In this document: piece after piece, positions 25,320 to 34,548 of the stretch | Layout: every line of letters starts with the position of its first letter | Numbering within the stretch: position 1 is the stretch's first letter | DNA from: Streptomyces uncialis | Lineage (GTDB): Bacteria > Actinomycetota > Actinomycetes > Streptomycetales > Streptomycetaceae | Length of the DNA: 64,000 bases | Reading direction: 5' to 3' | NCBI RefSeq assembly: GCF_001905345.1 | Contig: NZ_LFBV01000006.1 | Location: 186,001-250,000, forward strand | The notes under the pieces: model-generated | What the model was told of the DNA's origin: nothing | The model's input: the letters and a program-made list of their open reading frames with translations, nothing else | Database searches by the model: none | Program-made: the position numbers and the translations under genes

Positions 25320-26543
25320 TCACGGCCCGTCCGCCGGGCCGGCCGGGCCGCGGTGGGCGAGCAGTTGTCCGAGGTCCCCGGTGAGCCGGGCGCCCACGTG
25401 TCCGATGAGGGCGGCGAGGTCGGGGCAGTAGACGCTGGGGTTGGCGAAGGCGGAGCCGTCGTCGCGGTAGCGGTGGGTGGTGTGGCCGCCGCCGCAGACC
25501 CGGTGCAGCGGGCAGGCCCGGCAGGTGCCGGAGAGCCCGGCGGGGCCGGGGAGGGGTTCGCCGGGTGCGGCGGGGCGCAGGGCGCGGTCGAAGGGGTCGC
25601 GGGCGACATGGAGTCCGGTGGTGATGGCGCCGGGGTAGGCGGTGCGCAGGGTCGCGTCGCGTCCGATGGCGCCGTCGGTCTCGACGACGGCGTAGCCGAC
25701 GGGTGCGAGGCCGAGGCCCTCCACCCGGGCCCGGCCGCCGAGCAGCAGGGTGATCAGCTCCTCCAGCAGCCGGACCCGGGTCCGGCGGACGGGCGCGCCG
25801 AACCATTCCTCGAACACGGCGATGAGCCACCGGGCGTACGGGGTGTCCGTGCCACCGGGGCGGCGGCCGGGCGGGGGGATGGACCAATTGCCGTGCGGGA
25901 GCAGGAAGTCGACCATCGGCGGGTCGTAGCTCAGCAGATGGCGGTAGGTCTCCACGGGGTCGTTGCGCAGGTCGATGGTGCAGAGCAGCCCGCCGAAGAG
26001 GGGGCGGTACGGTCCGTCGGCGAGCCGCCGCACGGCCGCGGCGACCTGGTCGTGGCTGCCGCGGCCGTCGGCGCGGCGGCGGTGCCGGTCGTGGGCGGCG
26101 CGGTCGCCGTCCATGCTGACGCCGATCCGGACGCCGAGTCCGGCGAGGACGGCGAGGTATGCCTCGTCGAGGCGGACGGCGTTGGTCTGCACGGTGACGT
26201 CGAGCCGGATCGCGGGGTCCAGTGCCCGGCGCAGGACGTGGACGGTGCGGGTGAGGGCGGGCGGGCCCGCGAGCAGGGGTTCGCCGCCGTGCAGGACGAC
26301 GGTGACCGCGTCGAGCCGGTGGGCCGCGGCGTGTTCGGCGATACGGTCCGCGGTGCGGTCGACGACGGCGGGTGCCATGACGCGGGGCTGGGTGCGCCAG
26401 CTCTGGTCGACGCTGCGGTACATGTAGCAGTAATCGCAGGCGAGGTCGCATCTGCTGTGGATCTTGAGAATAAAGGAATGAAAAGGGGGAACAGGGTTTT
26501 CCGTGCCACTCGTGGACTTCCCGGGAACATCTCCGCGGGTCAC
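25320..26543 (-). CDS. fxsB: FxsB-like radical SAM/SPASM peptide maturase
   Basis: This protein of about 407 residues has the radical SAM cluster motif C-x3-C-x2-C at residues 32, 36 and 39 (SRCDLACDYCYMYRSVDQSWR), GGEP (HGGEPLLAG) and a C-terminal SPASM half-motif (TCRACPLHRVCGGGHTTHRYRDDG). The ILKIHSRCDLACDYCY...DQSW context is characteristic of FxsB, which forms a carbon-carbon cyclophane in the FxSxx precursor. Typical FxsB is often fused to an HExxH domain; here that domain is the next gene. The GTG at 26543, with GCGGGG six bases upstream, is the best start; a TTG at 26606 also fits. It is transcribed divergently from the precursor. Confidence 0.82.
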   Translation of the reverse strand: MTRGDVPGKSTSGTENPVPPFHSFILKIHSRCDLACDYCYMYRSVDQSWRTQPRVMAPAVVDRTADRIAEHAAAHRLDAVTVVLHGGEPLLAGPPALTRTVHVLRRALDPAIRLDVTVQTNAVRLDEAYLAVLAGLGVRIGVSMDGDRAAHDRHRRRADGRGSHDQVAAAVRRLADGPYRPLFGGLLCTIDLRNDPVETYRHLLSYDPPMVDFLLPHGNWSIPPPGRRPGGTDTPYARWLIAVFEEWFGAPVRRTRVRLLEELITLLLGGRARVEGLGLAPVGYAVVETDGAIGRDATLRTAYPGAITTGLHVARDPFDRALRPAAPGEPLPGPAGLSGTCRACPLHRVCGGGHTTHRYRDDGSAFANPSVYCPDLAALIGHVGARLTGDLGQLLAHRGPAGPADGP

Positions 26544-26647
26544 CGTTGTCCCCGCTTCGTCGGGTCGGGCCGGATTCGCGTCCTGCACCAGGCGTGCACT
26601 CCTCAAGACGATCGTGGCTCGCCGTGTCCGCCGGAAACTGCGGATTC

Positions 26648-26677
26648 AGTATTTTCAGTGGCTCGTGCCAGCGTCAA
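26648..26677 (-). promoter_or_regulatory. Likely promoter of the radical SAM / HExxH operon
   Basis: On the minus strand TTGACG (26672-26677) and AATACT (26648-26653) are separated by 18 bases in a locally AT-richer stretch, about 105 bases before the fxsB-like start. This matches the housekeeping sigma consensus well. Confidence 0.5.
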
Positions 26678-26847
26678 GACGGCAAATCGGCCGTCGTGGC
26701 CGGGGAAACGGGAGGCTCGCCCGGAGCCGTCGGACAAGGAGCCACCGCCGCCCCGGCGCACGCCGGGCGGACAGGCGGGCCGGACCGTGCGGCGGCCGGG
26801 CGTCGGCCGGCGGGGGCGTCGGCTGGCCGCCGGGCCGGGCGGTTGGC

Positions 26848-26853
26848 TACGAT
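26848..26853 (+). promoter_or_regulatory. Candidate -10 box for the precursor/fxsT operon
   Basis: A TACGAT hexamer (TAnnnT form) lies about 112 bases before the precursor ATG. The -35 region is poor. The intergenic region 26544-26965 otherwise holds no supported gene. Confidence 0.25.
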
Positions 26854-26965
26854 GAATCCCCTTCGCCATAAGGCACTTGATCCGCCCCGTCCGGGCTTAC
26901 CCTGGTTGCTCCGCTGCTCCGCGTGCCGTGTTCTTCCCCGTGCGAGAAGGGTGGGCGATCCCGAC

Positions 26966-27184
26966 ATGGCCGATCCGGCCAAGATGCTCGACGATCTCGA
27001 TTCCCTGCTGGTGAACCTGTCCGAGCTGACATTCGACGATGTGGCACGGCTGCCCGATTCGGCACTCGGCTGTGTGCTGCGCAGACTTCATGAAGCCGCG
27101 CACGCGCCGGACCGTACCTTCGCCGCGGACTACAAGGATTCCATTAGCGTCCTGGACGGTGAGTTTCCCGGCAACCCCCGATGA
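26966..27184 (+). CDS. fxsA: FxsA-like RiPP precursor peptide with an extended C-terminus
   Basis: This is a 72-residue acidic peptide. Its leader, with LVNLSELTFDDVARLPDSAL followed by GCVLRRLHEA, closely follows the pattern I know from FxSxx-COOH precursors (Asp/Leu/Ser segment, then LPDSxL...RRxxxEA). Canonical members end a few residues after an FxSxx motif. This one has DYKDSISVLDGEFPGNPR at the C-terminus instead, so a YKDSI sequence stands where FxSxx is expected and 12 extra residues follow. Tyr-Lys-Asp fits the aromatic-x-x three-residue cyclophane pattern made by this enzyme class (inference). It starts with ATG at 26966, and fxsT starts 69 bases after its stop. The enzyme genes lie divergently upstream. 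Confidence 0.65.
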   Translation: MADPAKMLDDLDSLLVNLSELTFDDVARLPDSALGCVLRRLHEAAHAPDRTFAADYKDSISVLDGEFPGNPR

Positions 27185-27253
27185 CCCCGGACCCGCGCGT
27201 TATCCGGCCGCCGAGCAGCCGGGACGAAGGAGCGGCCCAGAAGTGGAGCGACA

Positions 27254-30200
27254 ATGACCGCCCAGGAAGACCGGGAATCCCGTTCACGTGTGACGCTTTT
27301 CTGTTCGGCGGCGGAGAACATCGGTCAGACCACCACCCTCCTGAACGCCGCCCTGATCCTCGCCGAGTCGGGGCGGCGGGTGCTGATCGTGGAGGTCCAG
27401 GGCACCGGGGTACGGGCGTCGCGGTATCTCGGCGCGCTGACCGACCGGCCGCCCCGGGACACGGGCGCCCCCGACATCCCGGGTACGGGGGTGCGCAGGC
27501 CGAGTGTGTGGGATCTGCGGGCACACGGCCGCGGCCTTCAGCTGTCGACGCTCGCGGTCGCCGATGTCCGCACGCTCGCGTCGCTGTTCGGGCGGGACCC
27601 CGGCCTCACCCCGGGGCACCCGTACTTCGAGCGCTACGACGAGATCCTCATCGACGCGCCCGCCCCGCGCGGACCCCGGGAACGCGCGGCGCTCGCCCCG
27701 CTGCCGCATGTGCTGGTCACCTGCTTCACCCTCAGCTCCTGGCTGATCGAGGGCGCCGCCGCGCTCGCCCGCGACCTGCGCAGGCGCGCCACCGACCGGA
27801 TCGGTGTGCTGGCGGTGGGGCTGAAGGCCGACAGCCGCGCCAACGACCAGCTGCGCACCTCGCGGGCCCTGATCCGGGACTGCTTCGAGGACCTCAGCGA
27901 CGGCCCCGGCGCCCACTACGTGGAGTTCCCCTACGACCCCCAGTACACCGAGTCCGACGTACTGGCCGTCGGGGCGGAACCGCCCGGGACCCAGGAGGGG
28001 CTGCGCCCCCGGTTCGTCCGGCTCGCCGCCGAACTCGCCCGCTCCCGCCCGGCACGGCTGAGCGAGGTGACCCTGCTGCACACCCCCCGGCACATCGCGT
28101 GGGCCGAGTGGATCGAGGCGCAGCTGGAGTCCTCGGGGGTGCGGGTCAACAGCTCCGGGTTCGACAGGTTCACCGGGGAGGCCCCGGGCCAGGGCTCGAT
28201 GCTGCTGGCCCTCTCCCCCATCGGTGTCACCCCGGAGCAGGCCGACGCCCTCGCCGCGCTGTCGCACCCCGACATCCGGATGGTGCTGGTCGACGCCGAG
28301 CCCCTGCCGCGCGGGCTGTCCCACCATGAGCAGGTGGTGCTGCGCAGGCTGACCGAACCGGAGGCGCTGCGCGCCCTGCGGCGCGGTCTGCATCTGCCGT
28401 CCGGCGGGGAACTGCCGGGCGCGGTGAGCCGCTTCCCCCGGCTGCCCCCGTACACCAATCTGCGCCCCCGCAACCTGGCCTTCATCGGGCGGGACCCGGT
28501 GTTCGAGAAGCTGCGCGGCGCGCTCGCGACGGCCGCCGTGGCCCGCACCCGCTGTGTGCTGATGGGGCCGCCCGGCATCGGCAAGAGCCAGACCGCCATG
28601 GAGTACTGCCACCGCTTCAGCGGGGACTACGACATCGTGTGGTGGGTGCGCGCCGACACCGCGGGGGCGGTCCGGCGCGGTCTGACCCGGCTCGCGGAAC
28701 GCCTCGGGCTGCCGACCGTCGGTGATGTGCCCGCCACGGTGCTCGCGCATCTGCGGGCCCGGGACCACGGCAGCTGGCTCCTCGTCTACGACGACGTCCG
28801 GGACCCGGCGCTGCTCGCGGACCCCCGGCTCGCCCCGGGCAACGCCGACGGCGGCCATGTCCTGGTCACCACCCGGCCCACGGAGGGTCCGCACGGCGGC
28901 CATCTCGTGGAGGTGCCGCCGTTCTCCCGGGAGGAGAGCCGCGCCCTGCTCACGAGGGCGGTGCGGGGGCTGTCCACGAAGGACGCCGGGGACGTGAGCG
29001 CCGCCGTCGGGCATGTACCGCTGATGGTCCGGCTGGCCGCGGCGTGGCTGGAGGACGCGGCCACCCGGGTGATGGCCCTGAACCGGCCCCGGGCGGCGGC
29101 CGTCAAGGAGGCCGCGGGGCAGTTCAACGTCGAGTTCACGGCGGAGCAGGACCGGCTGCTCCAGGAGCACCGCTCGGTGCCGCTGGCCCGGGTGATGCTG
29201 GAGGTCGCCCTCGCCTCCCTGCGGCGTTCGCCGGGGGCCGAGGCGTGGAGCCAGGAGCGCGGCGACAGCTCGGTGATGGTGTGGCTGCTGGAGTGCTGCG
29301 CGCTGCTCACCGAGTCGGGCGCGAGCCTGCCCCTGCTGCGCTCGCAGCAGATGCGCGCGGCGATCGCCCGGCACACCACGGACCGCGACGGGCCCGCCGA
29401 CCACACCAGGCTCAGTTCCCTGGTCAGTGACGCCCATATGGTCGACGTGGCGCTGTGGACGATGGCCCGCTACGGACTCGTCGAGGTGGACTTCGCCCGC
29501 CCGGACCGCCCGGTGCGCCAGCACCAGGTGCTCCGTGACACCGTCCTGGAGCGGATGGGCGCCACCCGTGCGGCCCGCGAGATCGAGCTGCGCGCGGCCA
29601 TCGCCGAGTACTCCTTCGGCGGGCCGCCGGGCCGGCCCACGGCCGAGGCGAGCGACCAGCTGGCCCGTCAGCTGACCGCGCTGCGGTTCTGGGAGGACGA
29701 CCAGCCGGAGGTGCGCCAGCGGCTCATCGAGCATCTGCTGACCCTGGCGCGGACCCGCGACGAACTGCGGCTGCGGGAGGTGCTGGAGCTCGGGGCGAGC
29801 GCCGAGGCGCACTGGCGGACGTCCGGTTCGTCCGCCGAACTGCTGCGGCTGCACCAGGTGATGGCCGCCGCGCTGCGGCTGCTCGGCCGGTACGCGGAGG
29901 CGTCCCGGCACGCCCGGACCGCCCTGCGCGGGTACCGTGCCGCGTTCGGCCCGCACCATCCGCGCACCCTGCTGTCCCTCGACGCGTACGGGGCGATCCT
30001 GCGGGCGGACGGCCACTTCGCGGACGCGCTCGCCCAGGGCCGTTCCGTGGTGCGGGGTCTGCGGGAGATCCTGGGGCCGGAGCATCTGCTCACCGCGCAG
30101 GTCGAGCACAACCTCGCGGTGAGCGAGCTGCTGACGGGCAATGCCGCGCAGGCCCTCGACCGGCTCCAGGACCAGCTGGGACGGCGCCGGGCGATCGGCG

Positions 30201-30958
30201 GTCCCGACGACGAACGCGCCTGGGGGGTGGTCATCACCCTCGCCTCCGCGCACCGGGTGCTGGGGCAGCACCGGGAGTCGTTCGACCTGCTGAAGGAGTA
30301 TCTCGCGGGGCCCGGCGGCGCGAGCGCCGCCTTCAGCGAGCGGGCCGTCACGGAGACCGGGCTCGCGGTGAGCGAACGGCGGCTCGGCAACCCCCGGGGC
30401 GCCCGGGAGCGCGACGGCCGGGTCCTCGCGGACTGTATGCGGTTCCTCGGCCCGACCAGCCCGGTCACCCTGCGCTCACGGTTCAGCCTGGCGGGCGATC
30501 TGCACGCGCTCGGCGAGCACGAGGCGGCGGCGGAGCAGTCGGCGCGGTGCGTGGAACTGCTGCGGACCCTGGTGGGCACGGACCATCCGTTCACCCAGCT
30601 CGGCCAGATGCAGCTCGCCACGCACCACCGCTCCGCCGGACGCCCCGAGCAGGCCCTGGAGGGGGCCCTGGCCGCCCATGAGGAACTGAACGCGCGGCTC
30701 GGGCCGACCCATCCGTGGACGCTGACCGCGCTGTCGTGCCTGGGGAACGTCCACATCGCGCTGAACGACCCGGACGAGGCCGTACGGCTGGAGGAGCTGG
30801 CCCTGGACGGCTACGACGAGATCGGGCTGGGCGAACACCCGGACCGGGCGCTGGTCGCCGCCAATCTCCTGGACTCCCTGGCCCGGACCGGCCAGGGGAC
30901 ACCGGGGGCCGGCGGCGCCCCGCGCGGGGACATCGATCTGGAGATGTCCGATGTGTGA
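27254..30958 (+). CDS. fxsT: FxsT-like MinD/TIR/NB-ARC/TPR protein of the FxSxx system
   Basis: This is a 1234-residue multidomain protein. Residues 1-260 resemble a MinD/ParA P-loop ATPase with a degenerate Walker A (CSAAENIGQTTTLLNAALILA). Residues 275-395 form a TIR-like domain (VTLLHTPRHIAWAEWIEAQLESSG... LLALSPIGV). Residues 405-650 form an NB-ARC/STAND NTPase with a perfect Walker A GPPGIGKSQ near 438 and Walker B WLLVYDD near 507. About 850-1200 are tetratricopeptide repeats of the ALRGYRAAFGPHHPRTLLSL type. This order and size match the tetratricopeptide protein of FxSxx-COOH systems. STAND proteins of this build oligomerise as sensors in bacterial conflict responses, so recognising the modified peptide or an invader is plausible. 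The ATG at 27254 has GGAG five bases upstream. Confidence 0.85.
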   Translation: MTAQEDRESRSRVTLFCSAAENIGQTTTLLNAALILAESGRRVLIVEVQGTGVRASRYLGALTDRPPRDTGAPDIPGTGVRRPSVWDLRAHGRGLQLSTLAVADVRTLASLFGRDPGLTPGHPYFERYDEILIDAPAPRGPRERAALAPLPHVLVTCFTLSSWLIEGAAALARDLRRRATDRIGVLAVGLKADSRANDQLRTSRALIRDCFEDLSDGPGAHYVEFPYDPQYTESDVLAVGAEPPGTQEGLRPRFVRLAAELARSRPARLSEVTLLHTPRHIAWAEWIEAQLESSGVRVNSSGFDRFTGEAPGQGSMLLALSPIGVTPEQADALAALSHPDIRMVLVDAEPLPRGLSHHEQVVLRRLTEPEALRALRRGLHLPSGGELPGAVSRFPRLPPYTNLRPRNLAFIGRDPVFEKLRGALATAAVARTRCVLMGPPGIGKSQTAMEYCHRFSGDYDIVWWVRADTAGAVRRGLTRLAERLGLPTVGDVPATVLAHLRARDHGSWLLVYDDVRDPALLADPRLAPGNADGGHVLVTTRPTEGPHGGHLVEVPPFSREESRALLTRAVRGLSTKDAGDVSAAVGHVPLMVRLAAAWLEDAATRVMALNRPRAAAVKEAAGQFNVEFTAEQDRLLQEHRSVPLARVMLEVALASLRRSPGAEAWSQERGDSSVMVWLLECCALLTESGASLPLLRSQQMRAAIARHTTDRDGPADHTRLSSLVSDAHMVDVALWTMARYGLVEVDFARPDRPVRQHQVLRDTVLERMGATRAAREIELRAAIAEYSFGGPPGRPTAEASDQLARQLTALRFWEDDQPEVRQRLIEHLLTLARTRDELRLREVLELGASAEAHWRTSGSSAELLRLHQVMAAALRLLGRYAEASRHARTALRGYRAAFGPHHPRTLLSLDAYGAILRADGHFADALAQGRSVVRGLREILGPEHLLTAQVEHNLAVSELLTGNAAQALDRLQDQLGRRRAIGGPDDERAWGVVITLASAHRVLGQHRESFDLLKEYLAGPGGASAAFSERAVTETGLAVSERRLGNPRGARERDGRVLADCMRFLGPTSPVTLRSRFSLAGDLHALGEHEAAAEQSARCVELLRTLVGTDHPFTQLGQMQLATHHRSAGRPEQALEGALAAHEELNARLGPTHPWTLTALSCLGNVHIALNDPDEAVRLEELALDGYDEIGLGEHPDRALVAANLLDSLARTGQGTPGAGGAPRGDIDLEMSDV

Positions 30959-31042
30959 CGGCGGCGGGCGGCGGGACCCACGGCACGCCCCGCGAGTACG
31001 GGGCCGGGCCACGGACGTGAGAGCACAGGGGAGTGACGGGAC

Positions 31043-32059
31043 TTGAGCGGCGACATGCGTCCGGACCAGGAGCGGCTGATCGCGATCGACAGGCTGTACG
31101 CGGAGCACTGGTCCGCGCAGCGGTTCGGGCTGATCAACGAGCTGAGCGAGCAGGTGGCGGCCACCTGCCCCGATCTGCGTTCCCTGAGCCACTTCAGCAA
31201 CGGGGTCGTGGACTTCTCGCTGCGCCCGGCAGGGGTGGCGCCGCTGCCCGGGGGCCGGGCCGGGGATCTGGAGATCGAACGGGAGGGCCGCTCGGGGGCC
31301 CAACTGGTGCTGAGCATGCAGCAGTTCGAGAAGACGCTGGACCCGCTGCTGACCGGTGCGCTGATGCGGATGGTGGTCGAGACCCCCACCGGCGGGCTGT
31401 ACTGCGGACGGGTCAAGGCCGCGCAGCACATCGTCGGCGTCACCCTGGACGGTGCCGGGGTCCCCCCGATGGACGAGGCGCTGAACGCGCTGATCACCGA
31501 CATCCGGGTCGATCTGCTGTCCCTGTCGGAGGAGCACCCGGGCGGGCTGGACAAGCCGTACCACCGGCTGAGCGGCGGCGAGCGGCTGCACTTCACGGCC
31601 GGGCGTCAGATGGACGAGCCGCAGGTGGCCCGGTTGCGCGGGATCTGGCACCGCTTCCTGAACCCGGTGGATCTCCAGTACGCGGCCCTGTTCGCCAACT
31701 GGAACCTGGTCTGTGTCGGTGACGCGTTCGAGGACCCCACGATCGGGGTGCGTTTCCTGAACATCGATCCCGCGACCCGGCGGCGCAAGTACCGGGACAC
31801 CGCCGACCAGCTGCGGGACACCATCGCGCAGTTGCGCAACCTCCTCCAGCCGGTGAGCCGGGAACCGATGACCCGGCTCGTGCTGGACGTCCAGGAGGGC
31901 GCGATCTACTTCCACTGGCTGCCGAACGGGCACAACGGCGACTTCGTGTGCGGGGTCACCCTCGACCAGCACCAGGTCGACAACGCCGAGCGGCGGATGC
32001 GGGAACTGCTCACCGAGCTCCCGCAGCCGATCCCACGCCCCCGTTCCCGCCGTCAGTGA
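31043..32059 (+). CDS. Unrecognised protein with internal repeats, third gene of the fxs-like operon
   Basis: This is a 338-residue cytoplasmic protein with no signal peptide. I do not recognise the family. Two or three segments share a beta-beta-helix pattern: MRMVVETPTGGLYCGRV...IVGVTLD...ALNALITDI, and MTRLVLDVQEGAIYFHWL...DFVCGVTLD...ERRMRELLTEL. A weaker copy lies around LVCVGDAFEDPTIGVRFLNID. The pattern is reminiscent of Roadblock/LC7 domains, but this is only a resemblance. The TTG at 31043 was chosen because GGGGAG lies nine bases upstream; an ATG at 31055 is possible. Its 3' end overlaps the convergent ATPase gene by 50 bases, so the two operons abut tail to tail. Confidence 0.7.
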   Translation: MSGDMRPDQERLIAIDRLYAEHWSAQRFGLINELSEQVAATCPDLRSLSHFSNGVVDFSLRPAGVAPLPGGRAGDLEIEREGRSGAQLVLSMQQFEKTLDPLLTGALMRMVVETPTGGLYCGRVKAAQHIVGVTLDGAGVPPMDEALNALITDIRVDLLSLSEEHPGGLDKPYHRLSGGERLHFTAGRQMDEPQVARLRGIWHRFLNPVDLQYAALFANWNLVCVGDAFEDPTIGVRFLNIDPATRRRKYRDTADQLRDTIAQLRNLLQPVSREPMTRLVLDVQEGAIYFHWLPNGHNGDFVCGVTLDQHQVDNAERRMRELLTELPQPIPRPRSRRQ

Positions 32060-34508
32060 GCTGGATCACGGTCTGCTGCACGCGTTCCGCGAGGGTGCTC
32101 AGTGTCTCGGTGACCTGGGCGCGCCGCACCTCGCGGGTGCCGGCGCCCTTCCCCGGGGCGCCGGGCAGGGCGTCGGGCCGCAGTTCGGGCAGCACCTCCA
32201 GGGTGATCTCGAAGCTGCGGCACATGACGAAGAGGCTGTTGCGCTGGTCCTCGGTGAGGCCGCCCTCGCGGTCGGCGGTGACCGTGGCGATCCAGTCGCC
32301 GACGCTGTCGTGGAACGTGTCCAGCAGCATCCCCAGCAGGGTGGCCAGGCCGATCGCCTCGAACTGCGGCGCGGAGAAGGTGACCCGGCGGGGCCGTCCG
32401 CCGGGTTCGGCCATCCCGCTGCTGTCGACGCCGAGCGCCTCCCGCAGATCGGCGGGCCGGTCGAGGAGCCGTTCCAGGGTTCCGGACGCCTCGGCGAACA
32501 GCCGGGCGACGGTCAGCGGCAGCCGGGGGCTCTCGGCGCGGGCGGGCGGCTGGAGGGTCTGGGTGTGCGCGAGGCGGTCCAGCCGGGTGTCGAGCCGCTC
32601 GATGCGTTCCAGGACCCCGCTCTGGTGCTCGGTGACCCGGGTCAGCCGGGCGCGCACCTGGTCGAGGGTCGATTCGCGCTGGGCGGCCTCCAGCCGGGCG
32701 GCGAGCAGTTCGAGGGAGCGGTCGAGGCGTTCGGTGAAGTCGGGGTCGGTGACGACGACGGGTGAGGTGCGGGTGACCTCCGCGACCCGGTCGCGCATCC
32801 GCCGGGACACATAGCCGTTGACGACGACGAGGATCTCGCACTCCCCGCGGGGGAACGCCCGGTGCGCGGCCCGGGTGATCCGGCCGATCCGTTCGATCTC
32901 GGCGTGCTCCAGCACGGAGGTGAACGGCAGTACGCCCAGTGCCCCGCCGGCTCCCACCCGTACCCAGTAGGCGATGTCCCGGGTGGCCGGCTCGGGCGGA
33001 TCGCCGAGTTCCGGTGGGGGTGCCTCCCGGCGCCACTGCCCGGCCGCGAGCGCGCGTTCCACGGCCAGCAGGACGTCCGAGTGGGACCGCTGTTCGTACA
33101 TCCGCCGTACGGCGGTGTGGACCCGGGGGACGTCGATGACGGGGGTCGCTGGGGCTTGCGCGCGGGCGGGCTCCAGGGCGGTCCGCCCGCGCGCGGCGGT
33201 CGCCTCCTTCTTGACGCGTTTCCAGGAGCGGCGGCAGATCCTGAGGATCTCGCGGGGGATGCCGTTGGACAGTTCCGCGATCTCGTCGACGGCGTCCGGT
33301 TCGAACGGCCCGAGGACGATCTCACCGGTCTCGTCGTCGGTGGGGGGCACGACGGTGTCGTAGTCGGCGGGGCGCCCGGAGGTGTCGGGGCGCTCCTCGA
33401 CGGGGCCGGTGCCCGCCGCCGCGCCGGGCCCGGCGGGCGTACCGGCGCGGGCCGCGCCCACCCGGAGGTAGCCGCTGACCAGGCGGGCGGTCTCGGGCCC
33501 GGTGAGGCCGGTGGGCCAGATCTGGAGGACACGTTCGTGCAGTCCCTGGGGCATCCGGCTCCAGGGCTCGGGCTGGATGCACAGGACCAGCAGACCGTCC
33601 TGGTTCACAAAGGTGTTGACGAGTTTCTCGAACCCGTTCATGAACTGGCTGTAGTCACGGCGGCGCCAGCCGAGCACGCTTTCCAGCGCGTCGATGACCA
33701 GGACGTAACGCTGTCCGACCCGGCCGTAGAGGAAGCTGAGGACGCACAGCGCGTCGAAGACGCCTTCGGTGGTGTCGATGGCGGAGGTGATGCCGCGTTC
33801 CTTGAGCGCCGCGCTGGGTTCCTTCGCGGCGAGCCAGTCCCACACGTCCTGCTTGAACGGCCCTTCCAGCAGCAGGGACAGTCCGACGGCGAAGCGCCGG
33901 TGGTCGACGGCGACCCTCAGATGTTCCCGGAGATGCCGGTGCATGAGTTCACGGTCGATTCCGAACGCCTGGATCACCTTGCGCGGATCGAACGTGCCCT
34001 CCTTGAGTCCCGCGACGACCTCGTGCTGCTGCGGGCCGATGTGCAGTTCGTCCGCGTCGGAGCTGTTGAGCAGTTCCACGACGATGTTGGCGTAGTACGT
34101 GGAGACGACCCGTTCGAAGGCCGCGCTGGCCTCCTGGTCGTCCTTCAGACCGAGCATGCGATTGCGGTAGACGGCGCTGAGGTCGAGGCTCGGCTGATTG
34201 ATCACCCAGAGCGGGATCGAGTGGTCGGCCCGGATCGCGGAGGTGACCTCACGGGCCATATGACTCTTGCCGACGCCGAACTCACCCACGAGTGCGATCG
34301 CCCGGCCCAGGTCGCCGCCCGGTTCGGGCCGTTCCAGATAGTCGGAGACCTGGCGTCGCAGGCGGGTCAGCGCGTCGGTGACGATCGTCGGATATCGCTT
34401 GGGCCGGTGTTCGCCCACGCGCACCGCGTCGGCGAAGCCGCCCAACTGCACGACCGGGCTGAAGGGGAAGGGGTTCCCCTTGCCGAAGATGGCGTCGGTC
34501 TGACTCAT
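32010..34508 (-). CDS. Large P-loop ATPase, unknown function
   Basis: This 832-residue protein has a Walker A GEFGVGKS at residues 75-82 and Walker B-like YVLVIDALESVLGW, in a STAND/AAA-type ATPase domain (about 40-400). A charged linker and a region with HTAVRRMYEQRSHSDVLLAVERAL follow. A domain with VNGYVSRRMRDRVAEVTRTSPVVVTD may form an alpha/beta fold, and a coiled segment LTRVTEHQSGVLERIERLDTRLDRLAHTQ comes near 620-650. No transmembrane helix is present. The ATG at 34508 has GGAGG upstream. It is the last gene of a four-gene leftward operon, 40 bases after the second ATPase gene. The two ATPases may act together; no family function is known to me. Confidence 0.75.
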   Translation of the reverse strand: MSQTDAIFGKGNPFPFSPVVQLGGFADAVRVGEHRPKRYPTIVTDALTRLRRQVSDYLERPEPGGDLGRAIALVGEFGVGKSHMAREVTSAIRADHSIPLWVINQPSLDLSAVYRNRMLGLKDDQEASAAFERVVSTYYANIVVELLNSSDADELHIGPQQHEVVAGLKEGTFDPRKVIQAFGIDRELMHRHLREHLRVAVDHRRFAVGLSLLLEGPFKQDVWDWLAAKEPSAALKERGITSAIDTTEGVFDALCVLSFLYGRVGQRYVLVIDALESVLGWRRRDYSQFMNGFEKLVNTFVNQDGLLVLCIQPEPWSRMPQGLHERVLQIWPTGLTGPETARLVSGYLRVGAARAGTPAGPGAAAGTGPVEERPDTSGRPADYDTVVPPTDDETGEIVLGPFEPDAVDEIAELSNGIPREILRICRRSWKRVKKEATAARGRTALEPARAQAPATPVIDVPRVHTAVRRMYEQRSHSDVLLAVERALAAGQWRREAPPPELGDPPEPATRDIAYWVRVGAGGALGVLPFTSVLEHAEIERIGRITRAAHRAFPRGECEILVVVNGYVSRRMRDRVAEVTRTSPVVVTDPDFTERLDRSLELLAARLEAAQRESTLDQVRARLTRVTEHQSGVLERIERLDTRLDRLAHTQTLQPPARAESPRLPLTVARLFAEASGTLERLLDRPADLREALGVDSSGMAEPGGRPRRVTFSAPQFEAIGLATLLGMLLDTFHDSVGDWIATVTADREGGLTEDQRNSLFVMCRSFEITLEVLPELRPDALPGAPGKGAGTREVRRAQVTETLSTLAERVQQTVIQLTDGGNGGVGSAAGAR

Positions 34509-34548
34509 CGTGGTGGTCCTCCTGGGCCTGGGGGCCGTGCGGTCGGCT

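Noticed and set aside
23920..26451. A continuous 843-codon minus-strand frame joining the HExxH gene with sequence inside the radical SAM gene
   Set aside because: Only the part from 25302 down is protein-like. The upstream part is a shadow of the radical SAM gene, which has its own frame with the CxxxCxxC motif.
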